This document shows positions 28,869 to 41,180 of a stretch of DNA of 64,000 nt, piece by piece. Below the pieces are notes generated by a model that was not told the origin of the DNA, did no database searches, and worked only from the letters and a program-made list of their open reading frames with translations. A program made the translations under genes and the position numbers. Each line of letters opens with the position of its first letter. The first letter of the stretch is position 1. This DNA is from Amorphophallus konjac (lineage: Eukaryota > Streptophyta > Magnoliopsida > Alismatales > Araceae), in the NCBI GenBank assembly GCA_022559845.1, contig CM040120.1, positions 170,110,334 to 170,174,333 on the forward strand. The letters are read 5' to 3'.

Positions 28869-31800
28869 ACATATGTAATGCCATGGATCTCTGCTAGATC
28901 CTTTGTTGGTCTCGTTAGATCTTTATTGGATCTTTCGGATCTGTTTCGGTGAGTTTCGGTTCGCTTTTGTGGCTTCCGAGTTGAGCTTTACGATCCGTGT
29001 GGGTTTTTCTCTCGTACTAGTTACAGAACCCTACGGTGAGTTTGGTTGTCAGTTCCTCGACTCGTGAATGCTGCAGCGACGATGTACTCTTCGAGCCGGT
29101 CGTTTCGACTATTTTTACGTATTTTTCAGAGATAGGGCCAGAAATCAGATTTTTTGAAAATTAGGAAAATTCCTAATTTCTTTTCTTTTTTCTTTTCCTT
29201 CCTCTCTCCTCCCTTCTCATTTCGCCGCCGCCGTCTCTCTCTCCTGTTTTCTCTCCTCTCGAGCTTCCTCGGCTCTGGCTATAGACGGAGGACCTAGGAG
29301 TGAGTGTTGGGAATGCTATGGAGCTGACTGGGTGCACGATAGGGCGAGGATGGTGTGGTTCTGGCGCGATCCCGAACGGTGAATTCAAAGCTGGTGTTTG
29401 AGCTCGCGGCGTGGTTTTCGGCATGGTTTAGTCCCTTTGGGGCACGGTTTCTTCGGTGGAGGTCGGGAGACGGACCGCCACCTTGTTCTGCACGTTTCCT
29501 CTGTTTCCGTGCATGATTTGGTGCTCGATCCGGGGAGATCAGGCCGGTTTTGTGAAAATCGTGGTTTTTAGGGTTTTCAGGGTTCGCCGGAAAACGGCAA
29601 CCATTCGTGGTGTGGTTAGTGTCCAACTGACCGCTGGGATGTCTGGATCCCATCCATGCTAGTTTCGTGTTGATCGGTGGTCATTCGAGGCCGGTAGGAG
29701 TCCGGGAACCTCGGTGGCTCATTTAGGATCGATTTGTCTAAATCGCCCCGATCTAGCATTTTAATGCTTGCATGTGGGCTTTTTAGCCTCCTGGAGTGGT
29801 TCTTCATCGTCTAGTCTTGTTTCCCCTACGCTTCGGCGTGAATGGGGCATGGAACGGCTCGATTTGGCCAATCCACTGTTTTCCCGCCGTGACCGGTGTA
29901 GCGGTCGTTTCAGTGACCGCCAGAGGTCCCTGACCACCCTACGATAGACCGTCACAGCAGCTGGGCGTTTTATGCTTTTCGTGGCTGTGAGAGTGTGACG
30001 GCCCAGGGGAGGTGCGTCACAGCTCTCTAACGCGTCCGAGGTGATGCGTCACGCCTGTTTTGTCGTTTAGCGTTTTGGTTAAGGCGGTTCCTCTGACGCG
30101 CCTGCCCTAGTGCGTCAGAGTTTTGTAACGCGCCTGGTGTTGGCCGTTACGTTGCGTTTGACTTGGAGTTTGACCGTTGAGTCGGTTTGTGTAACGGTGG
30201 TATCCCCGTGCGTCACAGCGTTGTAACGCGCCTGCCCCAGGCCGTTACGTGCTGTTTTGGCCGAGTTGGGTGGTTGTGCCGTTGGCTCTAACGGCCACGC
30301 CCTCGTGCGTTCGGCTTGTGTAACGCGTCCGTGATGGACCGTTACATGCCTTTCGGCCATTGTTTTCTTGACTTGAGCTAGTTGGCCCTAACGCGCCTGC
30401 TTTGCCGCGTTAGGCTGTGTGACGCGCCTGGTCTAGCACGTTACGTGGTTCGAGTTGTCGTTTTAAGTTTGAGGTCTGTTGGCCCTGACGGCCCAGGTCG
30501 GGCGCGTCAGATCGGTGTAACGCGCCTGGTGTAGGCCGTTACGTGCCTTGTGTGTTTTAGCAGTTGGTTAGGGCGGTGTGTGTGATGGCTCCCCCGGCGA
30601 CCGTCACGTTTCTGTAGCGCATCTGTGATAGACCGCCACAGTGGGTGTGTAACGACCCAACGTTAGACCGTCACGTTCGTGTAACGGTCTAGGGGTGGTG
30701 CGTTACAGTCTTTGAGTTCCGATTTTCGTTGTTTCGATTTCTGATTGTCTTGGCTTGTCCTTGTAGCCTACCCGTTTTCCCGTGGATGCCTCTTGACATC
30801 CTATGAGGGCTAAGACTATGTCGTAAGGTGGACAGGAGTCTTCTTGCTTGAGGTAGGATTCTCTTTCCTACTGTTGAGTCGTCGTTGTTTGGTTCCGGTC
30901 AACCTGGGGTGATCCAGAGGTTGACAGGCGACCGTGTGTGGGTATCTTGGCGGTTCTGTCCAGTCCGAGACATTGGTTCTGGATGCCTCGAGGTATCGTT
31001 TTACCTTGGCTTGCGTATCCAGGCGTGTCTGAGGGTCTCTGGTGTTCCCTCAGGTCTCCGTGAGTCGTTTTCTGCGGAGCGTTGCTTCCCGTGGCTTAGG
31101 ATTAGACCGATTGGCGACTAGTTCTGCCGTTTGTGACGATCTTGCCTTTGAGTCGTCCGACTCAAGGATCGTTACGTTGTAGGTCTAGTTGCCTAGTCCT
31201 GAGTCTGTTGGTAGTTGTCTTGCTGCCTTGGTGCTTCGTAGTACGTGCGACAGTGCTTCCTTGCCTGTTTGTACTACAGCCCTTGTTTCAGAGTCTTGTA
31301 TTTTGTGCGCCTCTGATTGTTGTTGCCCTAAGGCCTGTGAGTTGCCGACCCGCCTGGGATGGCGGAGGGGTGTTCCCGAGATACAGTTTGTAAGATAGTT
31401 CCGTGGGCTCCCAGCCAACGGTAGCGTCCTACCGAGGGAGAAAACTAGCTGGAGTACCTGGCTTAGGTTAGAGCCAGTGTGTGCACACGTGGTCAGGGGC
31501 TTTGGACTTACGTCGATGGGCGTGACCCTGACTGGTTACTTGATGCTATTGTTCCTGTTTGGTTCAGTGCTGGGGTCTGCGACTCTACGGTGGCTTCATC
31601 GATATTGTAGGCGAGACGCTCGTAGCGCAGCATAAGACGTCTGTGGACGCAGCTGGCCGTTGCTCTGGTGGGGAGGTGCGTCCGTCTGTGACGCTTGGCT
31701 CTCCACTGCTCTTTGCGTTTCTTGCGCGTCGTGACCTTTCCGAGTTAGCCCTCTCGTGGCCCTACTCGAGGTCAGCGTGGTGTGCAGGACTTTCTAGTCG

Positions 31801-32640
31801 TGGGTGTGTCGTCGAGTCTGTCGGTCGTCTACGTGGGTCTTTTCTAGACCTTTTGTCTTTCCTTGCGGGTCTTCATCTTAGGCCTGGTGCCGTGTTGGCA
31901 GATCGGTAACTTTTGACTTTGCTAGATCAGAGTCGCCCTTCTGTCACTGTTTGGAGTAGCTTGGGGTGCCGAGGTTAGTTCGACCACCGCTTGTCTGGCG
32001 CGGGTTCTTCCCCCTTCTTACTTGTTCCCTACTCCTACCCCCCGTCTGTTCTCTACGGCTTCTAGAGTAGCTTTACAGCTTTGTAGTGTAGTTTTCCTGC
32101 TTTGCTACACCTGCTGTTCTTCCTGTTGTTTTGTGTTCCGTGTTACTGCGTGTTTTTCAGTGGGGATCCGCGTGACCCCTACTGAGCCAGTGACACGAGG
32201 CTCACCCCTACTTTTCAGGTGGGGTGGCGTCTTTCATTCTGCTTCGCGTGGTTCCTGGAGCGCTTGCTCGTAGCGTGTCGTTGTGGCCAGCTGGTACCTG
32301 TGTCGGGCTTCCCCCGACTTCACGGTACGTCTTTCTTTTCTGTCGACTGTACTGTGCTAGACTTGCTGTCTTTATCTTTGGACTTGACTCTGGTATATAC
32401 TTGTTAAGTTGAAACTGTTAATTAAAAAGTAATTTTATTTCTGCTACTTTAGCAATCCTATCTAATGAAATTTAATTGCTTTTGTTATATCTCTGTGGCT
32501 TCAACGTACTTTACACATGCCTTTTTCCCTTCAGAGCTTTCCCGCTCTTGGGAGGCCTCGCGGGTTCCAAGTGGTATTACGTGTATTCGGTAGTTCTACC
32601 AGGTACATTTGGTATCCGGGATCCGGGTCGCTACAACCTA
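28869..32640 (+). mobile_element. Solo LTR 'A' with target duplication ACCTA
   Basis: The LTR is 28874-32635 (3762 bp), TGTAATGCCATGG...GGGTCGCTACA. The right flank has ACCTA (32636-32640). The left has ACATA (28869-28873), one mutation away. The empty site is preserved in the other Chromo-1 LTR (40562-40575). No primer site, polypurine tract or coding frame is present. It shares conserved blocks with B, C and the Chromo-2 LTR, such as GGTAGCGTCCTACCGAGGGA (31421) and GGATCCGCGTGACCCCTACT (32164). Likely left by recombination between the LTRs of a Tekay-like element. Confidence 0.92.
29889..30712. repeat. Dense array of dyad modules in solo LTR A
   Basis: About 18 units in 820 bp, for example TGTAACGCGCC facing GGCCGTTACG (30125-30155), TCTGACGCGCC facing GTGCGTCAGAG (30091-30120), CCTAACGCGCC facing CGCGTTAGG (30389-30416), TGTAACGGTC facing GTGCGTTACAG (30680-30710). 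Each has an outer arm of 6-10 bp and a 6-12 base centre. The units are separated by 10-60 bp of T/G-rich DNA. Sequences differ from unit to unit while pairing is kept. Confidence 0.85.
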
Positions 32641-33217
32641 CCTGAAATAATGTCGTCTTACCTTAATTTCACGTGAGCCCTATTTATAGGGTTTTACTAG
32701 GGTTTTTGGATTAGATTGATTCTAGAGTCCTTGTACTTAGATCGACTTCTGAGAGTCCTTAACACGTTTACTAGTCCTCTCATCTCGATCCTTAAAGGAT
32801 AGACTAGCAAAAATCCAAATCTTTTTTCTCTTTCTTCATTTCACGGAACTGACAGAGTGTAACGGTCGATTCTTGGTGCGTCAGAGCCCTGTGGCAGTCG
32901 TACGATAGACCGTTAGAGGTACTGTACGCCGAATTCCAATTTAATTCAAACTCTTTAGTTGAATTATCCATGTAATTATGTATTTATCCCAATATTCTGA
33001 AGATAAATTAAATAACCTTCTAGAATATGGGCCAAACTTAATGGGCTTGGTCCTTAACTCCTTTGGGCTTTATTTATCAAAGCTGGATTAATTATTTAAT
33101 GAAATTGGGCCTTATAATCCCAATATTAGTTCATTTAAGCTTTCTAAAATCCTGAAAAATTCTAGAAAATTCTTAAAATAATCCAAAAATTATTTATATA
33201 AATTTTGGCGCACTACA

Positions 33218-33230
33218 CCCTCCCCCACTT
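33218..33230 (-). other. Polypurine tract of Chromo-1
   Basis: The minus strand reads AAGTGGGGGAGGG immediately before the 3' LTR start TGTAGTGC. The identical tract precedes the Chromo-X LTR at 42948-42960. Confidence 0.9.
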
Positions 33231-33768
33231 AGAAGAATTTGGTCCCCAAATTCAATACATGGATTATATGGAGAGTGTACTTACAGTTGAATAATTCTGG
33301 AAATCTTTTCCGCATGGCTTCTTCTATTTCCCAAGTTGCTTCGGATGGCCATGATTTCTTCCATTGAATTTTGACCATAAGAATAGCTTTGTTCCTTAGT
33401 TGACGCACTTCCCGTTCTAGAATCTTTATTGGTGTTTGCTCGTACGTCATATCCTTCTGAATCTTCAAATTATCGTAAGTGATAACATGGTAAGGATCAT
33501 ATACATACTTTTTCAGCATAGAGATGTGAAATACATCATGAATTCCTACTAATTATGGAGGTAAAGTTAATCTATAAGCCACTTCACTGACCCTTTCGAG
33601 AATTTCAAATGGGCCAATGAACCTTGGAGTTAACTTGCCTTTGATGCCAAATCTTTGAATACCACGACCCGGAGAAACCTTCAGATACACGTGATCTCCT
33701 ACTTGAAACTCCAACTCGCATCTTCGATTATCAGCATAAGATTTTTGCCTATCTTGTGCCATCTGCAA
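33229..33768 (-). pseudogene. Integrase C-terminus and chromodomain of Chromo-1
   Basis: 33768-33553 reads GDHVYLKVSPGRGIQRFG and KLTPRFIGPFEILERV, the GPY/F module. After a stop, 33519-33229 reads DPYHVITYDNL, LRNKAILMVKIQW and SEATWEIEEAM, a Tekay/Del-type chromodomain. Known: chromodomains guide integration toward methylated heterochromatin. The stop between them breaks the frame. Confidence 0.88.
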
Positions 33769-33828
33769 TCTTTCTCGAATGAGCTTAATTTTCTCTGAAG
33801 AATCTTTGATAATGTCAGGGCCTAGAAA

Positions 33829-34254
33829 TTACCTTTCCCCTATTTCATTCCAACATATTGGTGATCTACAGCTGTTTCCATATAAAGCTTCAAAGGGTGC
33901 CATCTGTATGCTGGCATGATAACTGTTGTTATATGCAAATTCTACCAGAGGCAAGGGATCCTGCCAACTTCCTCCAAAATCAATAGCACAAGCCCTGAGC
34001 ATATCTTCTACTACCTGATTTGTTCTTTCAGTCTGACCATCAGTTTGTGGATGAAATGTTGTGCTAAAATTCAATCTAGTCCCCAGTGAATGTTGTAAAC
34101 CCTTCCAGAACTGCGATGTGAATCTAGGATCTCTATCAGATATGATAGTGACAGAGACACCATGATGTTTAACAATTTCTTTTATGTATAATGCTACTAG
34201 AATATCCACAGACCATCGACTTTTGATTCGTATGAAATGTCTAGATTTAGTCAA
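33829..34254 (-). pseudogene. Integrase catalytic core of Chromo-1 (fragment)
   Basis: Contains ISDRDPRFTSQFW (second Asp) and FHPQTDGQTERTNQ (catalytic Glu). The first Asp region lies upstream beyond a stop. It ends before the C-terminal GPF module. Confidence 0.88.
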
Positions 34255-34482
34255 TCGGTTTATGATTACCCAAATACTGTCGTGTCCACTCCTGGTCTTA
34301 GCTTAAACCATAATGAAATCCATTCCTATACTTTCCCACTTCCATGCTGGAATATCTAAGGGGTGTAATTTACCTGCGGGTCTAAAATGCTCTGTCTTTA
34401 CTTGTTGACAAGTGAGACAGCGGGATATTAAATCGGCTATTTCCCTCTTCATATTGGGCCACCAGAAATTTCTTTTGAGATC

Positions 34483-34992
34483 TTAATACATTTTGGTACT
34501 ATTAGGGTGAATGGTGTACTTGGACTTATGTGCTTCTTCTAGGATCAGTTTCTTCGTATCCTCATGATCTGGAACACACACTCGGCCCTTAAATAGCAAT
34601 CTTTCGTCATTGGAGATAAAAAAATCTGACCTCTGTTCTATGTTGGCTTTAATCTCCAGTAATACGGGATCATTATCTTGTAGCCTGACCAGTTCCTCTA
34701 TTAATGTAGGCTGAGCTCGGATATTGGCTATAAAACAATCTTCTTCTTTCATGTCAATATCTAAGTTCAACTGAGTAAATTGAGGAATAAGATTAGTCAT
34801 ACTAATCATAAGACTTGATAGCTTTCCCATTGGTTTTCTGCTGAGTGCATCCGCTATGGTATTAGCCTTGTCAGGATGATATTGAATAGTAAAATCAAAG
34901 TCCTTGAGATATTCTAACCATCTCCTATGCCTCATATTTAACTTCTTTTGAGAGAATAAGTATTTCAAGCTTTTGTGGTCCGAGTAGACCAT
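34483..34992 (-). pseudogene. RNase H end and integrase zinc region of Chromo-1
   Basis: Reads [20 protein letters not shown] and ADALSRKP (RNase H C-terminal part), then a linker leading toward the integrase zinc domain. The first half of the RNase H lies upstream in another frame ([19 protein letters not shown]), so a frameshift separates them near 35020. Confidence 0.88.
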
Positions 34993-35126
34993 GAATTTTT
35001 CTCCATAGAGATAATGACGCCAATGTTTAAGGCGAAAATGACAGCAACCAATTCCAAATCATGCACAGGGTAATTTTTCACGTGACGTTTCAATTGTCTT
35101 GAAGAATAACAGATTACCTTTCCATT

Positions 35127-36872
35127 TTACAAAAGGACGCACCCTAAGCCGATGCCAAATGCATCCGTATATACTTCAAATCCACCACCTTCCACCGGTA
35201 GTGATAGAATAGGAGCTGTAGTAAGATGGTTCTTAAGAGTTTGAAAACTCTCTTCACATTTCTCTGCCCAGATAAAAGGAGTTTCTTTTCTTGTGAGTCT
35301 AGTTAAAGGAATAGCAATTTTTGAGAAGTCCTTAATGAACCTCCTATAATAACCAGCTAGACCCAGAAAGCTCCTTATTTCTGATACAGTCGTTGGCCGG
35401 CTCCAGTTTCTGACAGCTTCTATTTTAGAAGGATCCACAGCGATGCCTTTTTTTGAAATAATGTGGCCTAGGAATGAAACTTCCTTGAGCAAGAACTCAC
35501 ACTTGTTAAGCTTGGTATAAAGTTTATGTTCTCTAAGTGTTTGCAAAGCTATCCTCAGATGTCCTTCATATTCCTCTTTTGTTTTGGAATATACCAGGAT
35601 GTCATCGATGAAGACGACGATGAACTGGTCTAGATATGGTTGGATAACATTGTTTATAAGTTGCATAAATGTTGTTGGGGCATTTGTTAACCCGAAAGGC
35701 ATCACCATGAATTCATAGTGGCCATAACGACTTCGAAAAGCCGATTTATAAATGTCTTCTTCTTTAATTCCAAGCTGATGATAACCTGATCTGAGGTCAA
35801 TCTTGGAGAAATACTCTGCTCCTGAAAGCTGATCGAAGATCTCATCAATACACGGCAACGGATACTTGTTTTTGATTGTAAGTTGATTCAGTCGTCGGTA
35901 GTCTATGCATAACCTGAGAGAGCCATCCTTCTTCTTGACGAATAGAACCGGCGCACCCCAGGGGGATGTGCTAGGTCTGATGAAACCCTTATCTAATAAT
36001 TCCTGCAACTGCCTCTTTAGTTCCTTAAGTTCCGTGGGGGACATCCTGTAAGGGGCTATAGAAACAGGTGCTGCTCCAGCAATGAGTTCAATAGTGAAGT
36101 TTACTTCCCTCTCGAGTGGTAAGCTGGGTAATTCGGGTGGAAACACATCAGGGAACTCATTTACAATAGGAATGTCTGCTAGGATGATTTCCTTGGACTC
36201 GGTAACAATGACAGAAGTAAGAAAAGCTTCACATCCTTGCGAGATAAGTTTGCATGCGTGAAGAGAGGATATGATAGTGGGATGTTTCCTATACTTGATG
36301 CCAAGGAAAGAAAATCTTGGAAGACCGGGTTTTCGAAAGGATATAATCCTATTTCGACAGTTAATATCAGCATCATGATCTATAAGCCAATCTACCCCTA
36401 AGATGGCATCATAACCTTTCATGTCAAGGCATACTATGTTTGCGGGGAGATTGTGACCTTCTACTATTACCTCACTATCAGGATAATACTCGGTAAGCTT
36501 TGTTCCAGAACCTAATGGTGTGGTAATAGCAAGATCTGAAGGTAGGGGAACTGATGCAATTGGTAATATTTTTGCAAAAGTAGTGGAGATAAAAGAATGC
36601 GAGGCACCAGTATCAAATAGCACAAATGCAGGACGAGAACAAATTTGAAGGGTACGATCCATAAGCCCACCATCCATGGGCGCTTCTTCTTCTTCTAGAA
36701 CAGCATTGAGGCGAGCCTGCCTCCTACGTCCACCACCAGACGATTGATCCTTTATAAGGGGGCAATCTGGCATACGATGCTCCCTGCTCCCACAACGTAT
36801 ACAAGCGCCAATGCGCTTCCAGCATTCCTCAGCCGAGTGGCCGAACTTCTCGCAAAATGTGCAAGCCGCCAT
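35127..36872 (-). pseudogene. Zinc knuckles, protease and reverse transcriptase part of Chromo-1
   Basis: The longest open piece, 581 codons. Two zinc knuckles open it ([28 protein letters not shown]). The protease motif [14 protein letters not shown] lies near 36596-36630. The RT has [29 protein letters not shown] and [12 protein letters not shown], with the catalytic FIDD at 35601-35612. The RNase H begins with [17 protein letters not shown] and ends at a TAA where the family continues. This part is well conserved, so decay of the element is patchy. Confidence 0.92.
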
Positions 36873-37882
36873 GAGTTGCTCCTTCTCCTCCTTGACTTTC
36901 TTGTTCTTCTAGGAACTTCCACTGTTCTCGCTTCTGGATCTTTTCTTACTATCATGGCTTTTGTGAGGTTCCGTGATGCTGAATTTTTCTTTCTTATAAC
37001 ACCGATCAGATCATTGGCTGGACTCTTCTCCTTTTCCTTTCAATTTCTCGACCTTCTCTAAGGTCCTCTCGCATAAATATGCCCGCTGAACCATCTCCGC
37101 ATAGGTACGGATGTTTTGGGTCCCGAGCTGCTGAATGAAACCGGGTCATAACCCGTCCATAAACCGATTAGCCTTCACTAAATCAGTACTGATTAAATGT
37201 GGTGCATAGGGTGCTAGCCTGGAGAATTGAAGTTCATACTCCGCGACTGTCATCATTCCCTGACAAAGAGAGGCGAACTCTATAGCCTTTCTTTCTTTAA
37301 CATGTTTAGAAAAGTACTTAGCATGAAATAGAATAAGAAAACCGTCTCATGTATGAGGTGCATCTGCCGGAGGTGTAGGTACTGATTTCCACCATTTGCG
37401 TGCATCTTTATTGAGTTGAAATGTTGCAAGACACACTTTTTCTTGGTCCGTGCATTGGATAACATTGAAGATACGATTCATCTCATCTATCCAGTTTTCT
37501 GCCTCATCAGGGTTGGAACAACCGTAGAAACATGGAGGGTTTAAGCTCCGAAAATTGTGATGCAAGTTACCAGCCCTCGCCCCTGCACCTGCCTAGGCCA
37601 TAGTTTGTAATGCCTGAGTAAGGCAGACAAACGTTTGTTGCATGCCACCCCAATCTATGCGATGAGCCATTGTAATAATCAGGTACCGGAGAGAAATAAC
37701 AATTTGTTAATTCTTAAGGAATTAGAAAGAGATAAATCTTAAAACTAATGAACTATCTTATCCCGGGCTCTACCTAATTCTCGCATGGGTGAGAAAATTT
37801 CTTCCTTAGTTCATAGATATGGGTCCTTAAGCCTTGGACTTACCCTATGACGTGACTCTTTTCCCTAAGTCCTGAGACTTAG

Positions 37883-37894
37883 TCTCTGATACCA
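37883..37894 (-). other. Primer binding site of Chromo-1 (initiator tRNA-Met)
   Basis: The minus strand reads TGGTATCAGAGA seven bases after the 5' LTR end, matching the common Met-tRNA site TGGTATCAGAGC except the last base. Confidence 0.88.
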
Positions 37895-37901
37895 ACTTAA
37901 C

Positions 37902-40900
37902 TGTCACACCCCGAGCCTTTATTACAGTGGAAGACTAGCTCGAAGAACGTGAACAGCCGATATGGTAAGCCTCTTGCGAGCAAGAACGATCAGAGTGTAA
38001 GACAATCACACATAAAAATACAACTGTAGAATAATTCAAATATCTCTCTTTCATTAATAATATCAAATGATAAAATCTTACTACATCACTTCATTTCACC
38101 TTCTCCAATTCATTAGACTCAAGAAAAGGAAAATTACAAAGACTCGATCTAAACAAGATTGACTTCCTAAGTCTTCACTCTCATTTTGATACGACTTTCA
38201 TTCACTCTCGGACCCGCCACTTGTATAACTTGAATCCGAATTTGAATCACTTCCATCTACTGAAAAGATTGAAAATTAGGTAATGAGCACACTTGCCCAG
38301 TAGATATCTTCGCATCAACATGAAGGCACTATTAAAGTGATTAGCATTTTAGCTCTAAGGAATAAGGTAAAATCATGCGAAATGCGATTAAAGATACGAT
38401 CAAGTTTAAGATAGAAATGAGCATGTATGATCAAACAAGAATGTAATATGGCCTTTCATGAACAAGAATGTACTAGAAAGTCATGTAACAAGCAAGTAAG
38501 TACTCTTCGCTTAATAGCAAATACTTCGTGAATTTCTATGGAATATCATGTAACAAGCAAGAAAGTCATGTACATGTATATGTCGTGCCGTGAATTTTCA
38601 CTTATTTATAGAGAAAGTACTCCCAGCGCAATGCGACGCCAGTAGCATCATACCCCATGGTTTACAGTATATTTTCGACAATCAGCCGAGGGGACTAGCA
38701 TAGAGCCCTTGAACACAATCAGTGCTCGATTGCATCTTCAAGTATAAATCAAGCTACTTCCATGTTTCAAGCAATAAAATATGGCCGACAATATAACAAG
38801 TTCAATAAGTGCATGGTAAAAATAATTCAATGAATGAACGATTCGATTAAGAACACGAGAGATCAAGAATGACCTAAAACAATGTTATGCTCATAGAACA
38901 ATTCGACAGCATAACAGTATATTTCTTATCTTCCATAATTTAACATTAAGTATCTTGAGCAATATGACAAGTCCTAGACCATCAATAATTCATCTAGGAA
39001 CTTTGAAATATCAACCCTTGGGTCAAACCTCGGGTTAAGGTACTCAGGAATCGTGGCAGTCAAGTAATGGGCCGCTACATGAACGTGACGGTCTAGTATT
39101 GGACCGTTAGAATGGGCTGAATCCAGAAAGAATAAATTGGACTCAGTAATGTGATGGTTGTATATTGGACCGTTAGATGTGCCTGACGGTCAAGTAATAG
39201 GCCGTTACATGGACAGAATTGAAAACTTCGGTAGTACTTTTCTAGACAATTGGGCTTTAATGGTACAACCAACTCGACGTCCTAATGGGAATCCCAGGCT
39301 TGCGAAGAATTACGGAGGCCTTGAAACAAGATTTCCTAGTCCATTGGAAGGAATATCCAATAGAGAGGTCCTCAAGTTCAAGAATGTGTTCCTATAGTGC
39401 AAAAGTGTAACTAGTGGACACATACAGGAGTATACGCCACGTACTTAAAGAAAATGACTCTATAGATGAGAAAGAATGTGTAATGGGGTGAAACCATGAT
39501 AAACTCCGTCAATACAACTTTTAAAATCATGGTTTTAATACAAAATTATAGAGTTTTAGCAAATGAAATTATCATATGCTTAAAATAACTCAAGGTGCTT
39601 TAGACATGCACTTTCTATCATGAATCAATAAATAAACTCAAAGTCATGAAAACAGATCAAAACTTAGATATCTAGGCTTTATTTATAAGCTAAGTTGACT
39701 GTTTCCAACTCTATCTCGGGTTGACAGATCACAATATTCTGACGGTCTAATATGGGTGCATCATAGTGATGTGTCGGTTTATTGTGGGGCCGTCAGAGTG
39801 TCATGACGCAGTACTTATAATCTGTCAGAGTATACATAAAATGCAAGTGTTACAGAGGGTGTGACGGTTTATCGTAAGACCGCTACATGACTCTGGCGGT
39901 CGAACTATAGACCGTTATATCCCTGTTGATAGTAAATAAAAATAGAAGACTATGATTAAAACATGTCATGTCTGAAAATAACTCTAGTCATGACAAAATG
40001 ATGTAAAGGCCATCTAGATGCATAGGTTTCAGTGAATTAACATAAGAATATCTTTTATCTTTAATTTAGGCTAAAGATATGCATGTACGCATAGACCTAC
40101 TAAAACATGAAATTCATGATCTATAGTGCATGAAATCAAACAAAACCAGAGGACTTTTACTCCTATCATGATATTCTTGCCATTCATGAGATAACCTACC
40201 TCTTAACAAGCTTCTATACTTCAAATTTGGGTTTACAAAGCACACCCTAATCCTTCCCTTCCTTTGGGTTTTCAGCAACTTCACGCTGTCCTACCTCCTC
40301 AATCTCTTGACCTAAAGACGTGAAATTTGGAAGGTATAAAGATGAAACTATTAGGAACAAAAAGTTCTAAAGAACCAACTTCTAAATACCTCGTTTAGAC
40401 GTCCTAATTTCCTGTTCTTAGTGGACTTCTGCTTAGATTCTTGGGTCATAATGGTTGAACCAATAACTTTGGAAGCTTTTAACTCCTTGGATACTTGGTC
40501 TCCTAGTATGAAATTTTGAGGAAGATTAGTCCTATGTATAAGGAACAAAAACATCTAAAGAACCTACCTGAAATAATGTCGTTTTACCTTGATTCCACGC
40601 GAGCCAATGTAGGGGTCGCACAGGTCAAAAGTAGGTCCTATTTATAGGGTTTTGCTAGGGTTTGAGGATTAGATCGATTCTAAAGTCCTTGTTAAAACTT
40701 AGATCGACTTCTGAGAGTCCTTAACACGTTTACTAGTCCTCTCATCTCGATCCTTAAAGGATAGACTAGCAAAAATCCAAATCTTTTTGCTCTTTCTTCA
40801 TTTCCCGCAACTGACAGATTGTAACGGTCGATTCTTGGTGCGTCAGAGCCCTGTGGCCGTCGTACGATAGACCGTTAGAGGTATTGTATGCCGAATTCCA

Positions 40901-41180
40901 ATTTAATTCAAACTCTTTAGTTGCATTATCCATGTAATTATGTATTTATCCCTATATTCTGAGGATAAATTAAATAACCTTCTAGAATATGGGCCAAACT
41001 TAATGGGCTTGGTCCTTAACTCCTTTGGGCTTTATTTATGAAAGCTAGATTAAATATTTAACAAAATCGGACCTTATAATCCCAATATTAGTTCATTTAA
41101 GCTTTCTAAATTCCTGATAAATTCTAGAAAATTTCTTAAAATAATCCAGAAATTATTTATATAAATTTTAGGGCACTACA
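37902..41180 (-). repeat. Chromo-1 5' LTR
   Basis: 3279 bp, uninterrupted. On the minus strand it starts TGTAGTGCCC and ends GGGGTGTGACA. The TATA is at 40639-40646. Dyads lie at 39055-39935 and 40815-40880. It keeps the empty target site of solo LTR A near 40562-40575. Confidence 0.92.

Larger units (their letters stand above)
26201..33217 (-). repeat. Chromo-1 3' LTR, interrupted by solo LTR A
   Basis: 26201-28868 plus 32641-33217 align with the 5' LTR at 37902-41180. On the minus strand it starts TGTAGTGCGCC and ends GGGGCGTGACA. It holds a TATA (32681-32688) and about ten dyads of TAACGGTC...GACCGTTA type (27350-28230 and 32860-32920). Confidence 0.93.
33229..37670 (-). pseudogene. Gag-Pol polyprotein of Chromo-1 (decayed)
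   Basis: The likely start is the ATG at 37670 (MAHRIDWGGMQQ). Gag capsid homology (about ARKWWKSVP) runs to ~37350 and continues in broken frames to ~36900. Pieces then read: zinc knuckles, protease, RT and start of RNase H (36872-35127), rest of RNase H and zinc domain (34992-34483), integrase core (34254-33829), integrase C-terminus (33768-33553) and chromodomain (33519-33229). Stops or frameshifts separate all of these. The domain order is PR-RT-RH-INT-CHD. It cannot yield a full polyprotein. Confidence 0.92.
26201..41180 (-). mobile_element. Chromo-1: complete, decayed Tekay/Del-like chromovirus with nested solo LTR
   Basis: On the minus strand: 5' LTR (41180-37902), Met-tRNA primer site (37883-37894), gag (from 37670), protease, RT, RNase H, integrase, chromodomain (to 33229), polypurine tract (33218-33230) and 3' LTR (33217-26201, interrupted at 28869-32640). 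Five-base duplications AGGAC flank it. The coding region is broken by several stops and frameshifts, and the LTRs differ by several percent by eye, so this insertion is much older than the Tat element. The chromodomain (LRNKAI..V...W, EATWE) suggests Tekay/Del. Confidence 0.93.

Noticed and set aside
30115..30360. Short frames in solo LTR A (for example 30115-30360 and 31559-31909)
   Set aside because: They overlap the dyad array and have no counterpart at the same place in solo LTR B.
28874..32635. LTRs A and B as complete non-autonomous elements rather than solo LTRs
   Set aside because: No internal primer site, polypurine tract or shorter terminal repeats are seen, and both align end to end with the single LTR of Chromo-2.
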